Part shown: piece after piece, positions 6,460 through 11,195 of the stretch
Layout of the letters: each line of letters begins with the position of its first letter
Position numbering within the stretch: position 1 is the stretch's first letter
Assembly: GCA_024682015.1 (NCBI GenBank)
Contig: JAIKZT010000064.1
Span: 1-11,195 of the forward strand
From: Clostridia bacterium
GTDB lineage: Bacteria; Bacillota; Clostridia; Peptostreptococcales; Anaerovoracaceae
DNA length: 11,195 bases
Reading direction: 5' to 3'
Notes under the pieces: model-generated
What the model saw: the letters and a program-made list of their open reading frames with translations, nothing else
Databases searched by the model: none
What the model was told of the DNA's origin: nothing
Position numbers and translations under genes: made by a program

Positions 6460-7866
6460 ATGAGACCCGTATTATTGATCGATTTCGGCAGCACGTACAC
6501 GAAAGTGACGGCTGTCGATCTGGAAACTGAAGAACTGCTGGGAACCGCCCAGTCCTGGACCACGGTACAGACGGACATCGGAGAGGGTTTGGCCAAAGCC
6601 GTGGCGATCCTGGAGGAAAAGACGGGCCCGCTGAACTTCGAAGCCCGCTACGCCTGTTCTTCCGCGGCCGGAGGCCTTCGGATGATCACGAGCGGCCTCG
6701 TGCCCGAGCTGACGGCGGAAGCCGCCAAGCAGGCATCCCTGGGCGCCGGCGCCAAGATCCGCGGCGTGTACTCGTTTGAACTCACCGAGGACGACATCGA
6801 GGACATCGACGAGGAAGCCCCCGACATCTTCCTGCTCGTGGGCGGCACGGACGGCGGCAACAAGGAATGCATCCTGCACAACGCGGAGATGCTGGCCACG
6901 TGCAAGAGCGATTTTCCCATCGTCATCGCGGGCAACCGCAGCGCCGCGCGCGCCTGCGCCCGCAGACTCGAAGGCCGGGACGTCCACATCGTGGAGAACG
7001 TCATGCCGCGCTTCGGAGTTCTCAACATCAAGCCCGCGCAGGACGAGATCCGTCAGATCTTCCTGAAGCGCATCGTGGAGGCCAAGGGCTACACGAAAGC
7101 GCAGGAGCTGATCGACAACATCGCGATGCCCACGCCCTCGGCCATGATGCAGGCCATGAAGCTGCTGGCCGAAGGCTGCGAGAACCCCGACGGCACGAAG
7201 GAGAAGGGCATCGGCGATCTTCTCGCCGTAGACGTGGGTGGCGCCACGACGGACATCTACTCGGTGTGCGACGGCATGCCCACCGACATGAACACGGTGT
7301 TCAAGGGGCTGCCCGAACCTTACATCAAGCGGACCGTCGAAGGCGACATCGGCATGCGCTACAGCATCCACGGCATTGAGGAAGCGGTGGGAACGGCTTA
7401 CGTTTCAAAGCTTTCCGGCATTCCGGAACAGCGCTGCCGCGAGCTCATCGACTACCTCGGGTCACATACGGAAGTGATCCCCCAGGGAGAAAACGAGGAC
7501 GAGCTGAAGCACCTGGATTTCGCGCTCGCCAGCGGCGCCATCAAGACCGCCGTTACCCGTCACGCGGGGCGCATCGAGGAAGTTTACACCATGAACGGCC
7601 TCGCCTACATGCAGAGCGGCAAGGATCTGCGTGAGGTTAAGCAGATCGTGGTAACGGGCGGGTCTCTCATCCACACGGAGCGCACGGGCGACATTGCCTC
7701 CGCCGCGCTCACGGATCCCGCGGATCCCTACTCCCTGAAGCCCAGAGAAGCCGAAGTCTGGGTCGACAGAAGCTATATCCTGGCCGCCATGGGGCTGCTT
7801 TCCGCCTATGAGCCGGCCATCGCCCTCAGAATCATGAAGAAAGAGCTGAAGAAGGAGCAACAATAA
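6460..7866 (+). CDS. glmL: GlmL/MutL protein, ASKHA-fold ATPase of the glutamate mutase operon
   Basis: This 468-residue protein is the usual third gene of glutamate mutase operons. By analogy with other B12-enzyme reactivases it is thought to use ATP to exchange damaged cobalamin, though that role is less well proven than the mutase itself. ATPase motifs of the actin/Hsp70 fold are visible: phosphate-1 DFGSTYTK (8-15), a glycine loop LLVGGTDGG (125-133), phosphate-2 DVGGATTD (258-265) and an adenosine-type motif VVTGGS (397-402). Its length agrees with clostridial homologues. The name MutL does not refer to DNA mismatch repair. The ATG follows the glmS stop by 4 bases with no good ribosome site nearby (only GGAAGA about 20 bases upstream), so translation is probably coupled to glmS. 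It lies between the two mutase subunits, as in known operons. Confidence 0.95.
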   Translation: MRPVLLIDFGSTYTKVTAVDLETEELLGTAQSWTTVQTDIGEGLAKAVAILEEKTGPLNFEARYACSSAAGGLRMITSGLVPELTAEAAKQASLGAGAKIRGVYSFELTEDDIEDIDEEAPDIFLLVGGTDGGNKECILHNAEMLATCKSDFPIVIAGNRSAARACARRLEGRDVHIVENVMPRFGVLNIKPAQDEIRQIFLKRIVEAKGYTKAQELIDNIAMPTPSAMMQAMKLLAEGCENPDGTKEKGIGDLLAVDVGGATTDIYSVCDGMPTDMNTVFKGLPEPYIKRTVEGDIGMRYSIHGIEEAVGTAYVSKLSGIPEQRCRELIDYLGSHTEVIPQGENEDELKHLDFALASGAIKTAVTRHAGRIEEVYTMNGLAYMQSGKDLREVKQIVVTGGSLIHTERTGDIASAALTDPADPYSLKPREAEVWVDRSYILAAMGLLSAYEPAIALRIMKKELKKEQQ

Positions 7867-7868
7867 GG

Positions 7869-9320
7869 ATGGATATCAAGAATAAAAGAATCTCGGACGA
7901 CGAGTTCCAGAAGATCAGGGCGGAAGTCCTCACCCAGTGGCCTACGGGCAAAGACGTGAACTTCCAGGAAGCCGTGGACTATCAGAAGCAGTTCACCGGC
8001 GACAGACGGTTCGGAGACAAGCTGATCAAGGCCAAGAGAGAGGGCCGCACCCTCATCCAGCCCAGAGCCGGCGTCGCGCTCATCAATGAGCACATCGAAC
8101 TGCTGCAGTTCCTGCAGGATCACGGCGAAGCGGACCTGCTGCCCTCCACCATCGACAGCTATACCCGCCAGAACCGCTATGAGGACTGCGAGAACGGCAT
8201 CCGCGTCTCCCAGCAGGAAGGCCGCTCCATGCTGAACGGCTTCCCGGCCGTTAACCACGGCGTCCAGGGCTGCAGACGGGTCATCGAATCCCTGAAGACC
8301 CCGGTCCAGGTCCGCCACGGCACGCCCGACGCGCGCCTTTTGGCTGAGATCACGTTCGCCGGCGGGTTCACCTCCTACGAAGGCGGCGGCATCTCCTATA
8401 ACCTGCCGTACACCAAGAACGTGCCCATGGAACGCACGATCCGCGACTGGCAGTACGTCGACAGACTGGTCGGCGAATACGAAGCGGCCGGCGTCTCCAT
8501 CAACCGCGAGCCGTACGGCCCCCTCACCGGCACGCTCGTGCCCCCCTGCATCTCCCACGCGGCGGCCATCATCGAAGCGCTGCTGGCGGCCGAGCAGGGC
8601 GTCAGAAACATCACCGTCGGCTTCGGCCAGGGCGGCAATCTCATCCAGGACATCGCGGCTATCCGCACGCTGGAAGAGCTCACGAACGAATATCTGAAGA
8701 AGAACGGCTACGACGACGTGGAAGTGACCACCGTCTTCCACCAGTGGATGGGCGGCTTCCCCGCCGACGAAGCCAAGGCTTTCGGCGTCATCTCCTGGGG
8801 CTCCGCCGCGGCGGCTCTCTCGAAGGCCACGAAGGTCATCGTCAAGACCCCGCACGAAGCGGCCGGCATCCCCACGAAGGAAGCCAACGCCGAGGGTCTG
8901 CGCTGCACGAAGCAGGTCATCTCCATGCTGGCTGATCAGACGATCACCGGCAGCCACCTCGAGGAAGAAAAGGAGATCATCCGCAAGGAGACCCGCCTGA
9001 TCGTGGACAAGTGCTTCGAACTGGGCGAAGGCGACATCGCGGTCGGCGTCTGCCGCGCGGTCGAAGCGGGCGCTCTGGACGTGCCGTTCGCGCCTTGCCG
9101 CGCCAACGCCGGCAAGATGCTCCCCGCCAGAGACAACGACGGCGCCATCCGCATCCTGGAGCCGGGCAACCTGCCGTTCACGCAGGAAATCAAGGATTTC
9201 CACAAGGCCAAGATCGCGGAGCGCGCGAAGTACGAGAAGCGCGACGCGTCGTTCCAGATGGTCATCGACGACGTCTACGCCATTTCCAAGGGCAGACTCG
9301 TCGGCCGTCCCAGAAAGTAA
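7869..9320 (+). CDS. glmE: Glutamate mutase large (catalytic) subunit
   Basis: This 483-residue TIM-barrel subunit carries the glutamate site and runs the radical carbon-skeleton rearrangement with cobalamin held by GlmS. All substrate-contact residues that I recall from the Clostridium cochlearium enzyme are at the same numbers here: Arg66, Arg100 and Arg149 (the arginine claw), Glu171, Tyr177 and Tyr181, and Lys322, Lys326 and Glu330. Landmark stretches are TLIQPRAGVALI, VQVRHGTPDARLL, SYEGGGISYNLPY and KATKVIVKTPHEA. Length also fits the characterised enzyme, so an active mutase is expected. Only 2 bases separate it from glmL; GAAGGAG at 7851-7857 lies inside the end of glmL and sets the ATG at 7869. 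Codon use leans strongly to ATC, AAG and GGC, consistent with high expression. Confidence 0.98.
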   Translation: MDIKNKRISDDEFQKIRAEVLTQWPTGKDVNFQEAVDYQKQFTGDRRFGDKLIKAKREGRTLIQPRAGVALINEHIELLQFLQDHGEADLLPSTIDSYTRQNRYEDCENGIRVSQQEGRSMLNGFPAVNHGVQGCRRVIESLKTPVQVRHGTPDARLLAEITFAGGFTSYEGGGISYNLPYTKNVPMERTIRDWQYVDRLVGEYEAAGVSINREPYGPLTGTLVPPCISHAAAIIEALLAAEQGVRNITVGFGQGGNLIQDIAAIRTLEELTNEYLKKNGYDDVEVTTVFHQWMGGFPADEAKAFGVISWGSAAAALSKATKVIVKTPHEAAGIPTKEANAEGLRCTKQVISMLADQTITGSHLEEEKEIIRKETRLIVDKCFELGEGDIAVGVCRAVEAGALDVPFAPCRANAGKMLPARDNDGAIRILEPGNLPFTQEIKDFHKAKIAERAKYEKRDASFQMVIDDVYAISKGRLVGRPRK

Positions 9321-9335
9321 TTGCACGAAGCAGTT

Positions 9336-9342
9336 TAAGGAG
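9336..9342 (+). promoter_or_regulatory. Strong ribosome binding site of mal
   Basis: TAAGGAG, 10 bases ahead of the ATG at 9353, lies in the 32-base gap after glmE. It is a stronger site than the one before glmL and fits high translation of methylaspartase. Confidence 0.7.
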
Positions 9343-9352
9343 ATAAAAAGAA

Positions 9353-10615
9353 ATGAAAATTTTAGACGTAGTATGTTCCAAGGGCCGCACAGGCTTCTAC
9401 TTCGACGATCAGCGCGCCATCAAGAAGGGCGCTGCCCACGACGGCGTGTTCTACCAGGGCGAGCCGGTCACCGAAGGTTTCACCTCCGTGAGAATGCCGG
9501 GTGAATCCATCTCCGTGCAGATCATTCTGGAAGATGGCCAGGTCGCGTTCGGCGACTGCGCCGCGGTCCAGTATTCCGGCGCGGGCGGCAGAGACCCCCT
9601 GTTCCTGGCCAAGGACTTCATTCCCGTCATCGACCAGTACATCAAGCCCATGCTCGTGGGCCGCGAAGCCGACAATTTCCGCCAGCTGGCCGCCGAGATG
9701 GAAGCCATCCAGGTCGAAGGCAAGAGACTGCACACCGCCATCCGCTACGGCGTGTCCCAGGCCATCCTCGACGCCGTCGCCAAGGCCAAGCACAAGATGA
9801 TGTGCGAAGTCGTCGCCGAAGAGTACGGCTGCGAAGTGTCCGACAAGCCCATCGACATCTTCACCCAGTCCGGCGATGACCGCTACGACAACTCCGATAA
9901 GATGATCATCAAGCAGGCCCAGGTCCTGCCCCACGCGCTCATCAACAACGTCCAGACCAAGCTGGGTCCCCAGGGCGAACTGCTCGAGAAGTACGTCGCC
10001 TGGCTGCGCGACCGCATCCTGAACAACAGAGCCGACGAGAACTACAAGCCCATCTTCCACATCGATGTATACGGCACGATCGGCGCCGCCTTCGGCAACA
10101 CGAACTTCAAGGCCATGGCCGACTACCTCGAAAAGCTGGCGGAGACGGCTAAGCCCTTCCACCTGCGCATCGAAGGCCCCATGGACTGCGATACCGACAG
10201 AGAGACCCAGATGCTCGCGCTGAAGGGGCTCACCGAGGAGATCGACCGCCGCGGCATCGACGTGGAACTGGTCGCCGACGAGTGGTGCAACACGCTCGAG
10301 GACGTCAAGTACTTCACGGATAACCACGCCGGCCACATGGTCCAGATCAAGACCCCGGACCTCGGCGGTGTCAACAACACCATCGAAGCGGTCCTGTACT
10401 GCAAGGAACACGGCATGGGCGCCTACCAGGGCGGCACCTGCAACGAGACCGACCGGTCCGCGCAGGTCTGCACGCAGTGCGCCATGGCGACGCAGCCCGC
10501 TCAGATCCTGGCCAAGCCGGGCATGGGCGTGGACGAAGGCTACATGATCGTCTACAACGAAATGCAGAGAGTTCTGGCGCTGAGAGCCGCCAAGAAGGCC
10601 TGCGGCTGCAAATAG
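9353..10615 (+). CDS. mal: Methylaspartate ammonia-lyase (3-methylaspartase)
   Basis: This 420-residue enolase-superfamily enzyme removes ammonia from (2S,3S)-3-methylaspartate to give mesaconate, using Mg2+ (with K+). Functional residues known from the C. tetanomorphum enzyme are present, with a +1 to +2 shift after residue 245. They are His194 (in VLPHALINNV), metal ligands Asp238 (FHIDVYGT), Glu274 (LRIEGPMD) and Asp309 (ELVADEW), Gln331 and catalytic Lys333 (QIKTPDLGGVNN), and Thr362-Cys363 (YQGGTCNET). The N-terminal part (FYFDDQRAIKKGA, CAAVQYSGAGGRDPLFLAKDFIP) is nearly identical in style to clostridial Mal. It is slightly longer than the 413-residue reference and ends in KKACGCK, with an additional CxxC at 373-376. 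It acts directly on the product of the mutase encoded upstream. An active enzyme is expected. Confidence 0.98.
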   Translation: MKILDVVCSKGRTGFYFDDQRAIKKGAAHDGVFYQGEPVTEGFTSVRMPGESISVQIILEDGQVAFGDCAAVQYSGAGGRDPLFLAKDFIPVIDQYIKPMLVGREADNFRQLAAEMEAIQVEGKRLHTAIRYGVSQAILDAVAKAKHKMMCEVVAEEYGCEVSDKPIDIFTQSGDDRYDNSDKMIIKQAQVLPHALINNVQTKLGPQGELLEKYVAWLRDRILNNRADENYKPIFHIDVYGTIGAAFGNTNFKAMADYLEKLAETAKPFHLRIEGPMDCDTDRETQMLALKGLTEEIDRRGIDVELVADEWCNTLEDVKYFTDNHAGHMVQIKTPDLGGVNNTIEAVLYCKEHGMGAYQGGTCNETDRSAQVCTQCAMATQPAQILAKPGMGVDEGYMIVYNEMQRVLALRAAKKACGCK

Positions 10616-10635
10616 AACGCAACTGGAGTTACCTC

Positions 10636-10665
10636 AAAGCCCGGAGATGGATGTCTTCGGGCTTT
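10636..10665 (+). terminator. Strong intergenic hairpin between mal and citD
   Basis: AAAGCCCGGAGA (10636-10647) pairs along all 12 bases with TCTTCGGGCTTT (10654-10665), with one G-U pair and a loop of TGGATG. It lies in the 67-base gap between mal and citD, 4 bases before the citD ribosome site. After the stem comes GACGAAAGG and not a U run, so a full intrinsic terminator is unlikely. Partial termination, an RNA processing site or 3' protection of the glm-mal message are the likelier roles. Confidence 0.55.
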
Positions 10666-10682
10666 GACGAAAGGATAGACCA

Positions 10683-10976
10683 ATGGAAAAGAACATTGCA
10701 AAGGCCTCCTGCGGCACCATGGAATCCAGCGACGCCTACATGGAGCTGGAGCCCATCGCGGGTCCCACCCAGATCGCCTTGCAGTCCGTCGTGGAGCACC
10801 AGTTCGGCGATTCCATCCGCGCGTTGGCTGCGGACATGCTGCAACAGGCGGGCCTCGAACACGTCAGGCTGAACATCGTCGACCGCGGCGCCCTGGAATG
10901 TACGCTGCGGGCGAGGCTGGAGGTGCTCATCGAGCGGGCGGAAGCGGCCGCGGAAAAGGAGGCAGCCCATGCGTAG
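10683..10976 (+). CDS. citD: Citrate/citramalate lyase acyl carrier protein (gamma subunit)
   Basis: This 97-residue subunit carries the acetyl thioester on a phosphoribosyl-dephospho-CoA arm in citrate-lyase-type complexes. The attachment motif is seen as GTMESSDAYMEL (residues 11-22), where Ser15 lines up with the modified Ser14 of Klebsiella CitD (GTLESSD). The body, with ALQSVVEHQFGDSIRALAADML and LNIVDRGALECTLRARLEVLIERA, fits the family, and length is normal. The ATG at 10683 follows AAAGGA (10670-10675). It overlaps citE by 8 bases and comes directly after mal. I infer that the complex here splits citramalate to acetate and pyruvate, the last step of the methylaspartate pathway, and not citrate. 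CitD sequence alone cannot tell the two apart. Confidence 0.92.
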   Translation: MEKNIAKASCGTMESSDAYMELEPIAGPTQIALQSVVEHQFGDSIRALAADMLQQAGLEHVRLNIVDRGALECTLRARLEVLIERAEAAAEKEAAHA

Positions 10977-11195
10977 ATCCATGCTGTTTCTGCCGGGCAA
11001 CAACCCGAACATGATCTTGAGCGGCGACTGCCTGGGCGCGGACGCCATCATTCTGGATCTGGAGGACGCCGTGGCGCCCGACCAGAAGGACGCGGCGCGC
11101 GTGCTCGTGCGCAACGCCATCCGCTCGCTGGGATTCGCGGGCGTGGAGAAGATCATCCGCATCAACTCCCTCGACACGCCGTACTGGCAGAAGGA
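10969..11195 (+). CDS. citE: Citrate/citramalate lyase beta subunit (CitE), N-terminal part
   Basis: This is the first 75 codons of an HpcH/HpaI-type TIM-barrel lyase, cut by the right edge. In the citrate lyase complex the beta subunit cleaves the acyl thioester held by CitD; with citramalyl thioester the products would be pyruvate and acetyl-ACP. The family opening is clear: RRSMLFLPGNNPNMIL (residues 2-17), ADAIILDLEDAVAPDQKDAAR (24-44), where the LDLEDAV acidic pair helps bind Mg2+, and KIIRINSLDTPYW (61-73). The ATG at 10969 lies inside the end of citD, with AAAAGGAGG (10954-10962) 6 bases upstream, so the two are translated together. The alpha subunit (citF) would be expected next but is outside the window. 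Substrate is inferred from context only. Confidence 0.92.
   Translation, partial: MRRSMLFLPGNNPNMILSGDCLGADAIILDLEDAVAPDQKDAARVLVRNAIRSLGFAGVEKIIRINSLDTPYWQK

Noticed and set aside
7806..9326. A 506-codon minus-strand open frame opposite glmE.
   Set aside because: It is a codon-bias shadow. GlmE has every catalytic residue in the plus frame, and the antisense product has no recognisable features.
9362..10411. A 349-codon minus-strand open frame opposite mal.
   Set aside because: It is the antisense shadow of a gene with full active-site conservation and has no ribosome site or motif of its own.
1..11195. CRISPR arrays, insertion sequences, tRNA or rRNA genes.
   Set aside because: No regularly spaced repeats, transposase motifs, terminal repeats or RNA gene signatures were seen; the window looks like ordinary chromosome.

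Overview
The window is GC-rich and gene-dense, with strong AGGAGG-type ribosome sites. It carries a complete coenzyme B12-dependent glutamate mutase set, methylaspartase and the start of a citrate-lyase-type gene cluster. Together with a clostridial-looking sigma factor and a lipoprotein binding protein, this suggests an anaerobic, amino-acid-fermenting Firmicute, most likely a GC-rich member of the Clostridia. The assignment is inferred from gene content and protein style; there is no rRNA or other marker gene.

Left arm (1-2724, all minus strand): a bactofilin gene (2227-2724), then a Na+/phosphate symporter with a C-terminal PhoU-like domain (370-2169), then the start of a sigma-70 family factor running off the left edge (1-276). 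A terminator-like hairpin lies between bactofilin and the symporter, and a palindrome lies between the symporter and the sigma factor. From 2725 to 2915 there is a divergent promoter region in which two TTGCAT-N17-(-10) promoters mirror each other, with both -35 boxes inside one inverted repeat.

Middle (2916-5830): a cysteine-rich solute-binding lipoprotein of the oligopeptide family with no permease genes beside it. It converges on a GntR-family regulator whose C-terminal domain I do not recognise. The 211-bp gap 5831-6041 between gntR and the catabolic operon holds a 17-bp palindrome next to the gntR start, two further dyads and a probable operon promoter.

Right arm (6042-11195, plus strand): glmS-glmL-glmE-mal-citD-citE, tightly spaced or overlapping. 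GlmS and GlmE form glutamate mutase (L-glutamate to (2S,3S)-3-methylaspartate), GlmL is the ATPase thought to maintain it, and Mal removes ammonia to give mesaconate. In the known methylaspartate pathway mesaconate is hydrated to citramalate, which is split to acetate and pyruvate by citramalate lyase, an enzyme built like citrate lyase. The citD and citE genes directly behind mal are therefore best read as citramalate lyase subunits. Mesaconate hydratase, the alpha subunit and prosthetic-group genes are not in the window. The window shows mostly known chemistry; the less familiar parts are the regulator, the intergenic dyads and the cysteine-rich binding protein.
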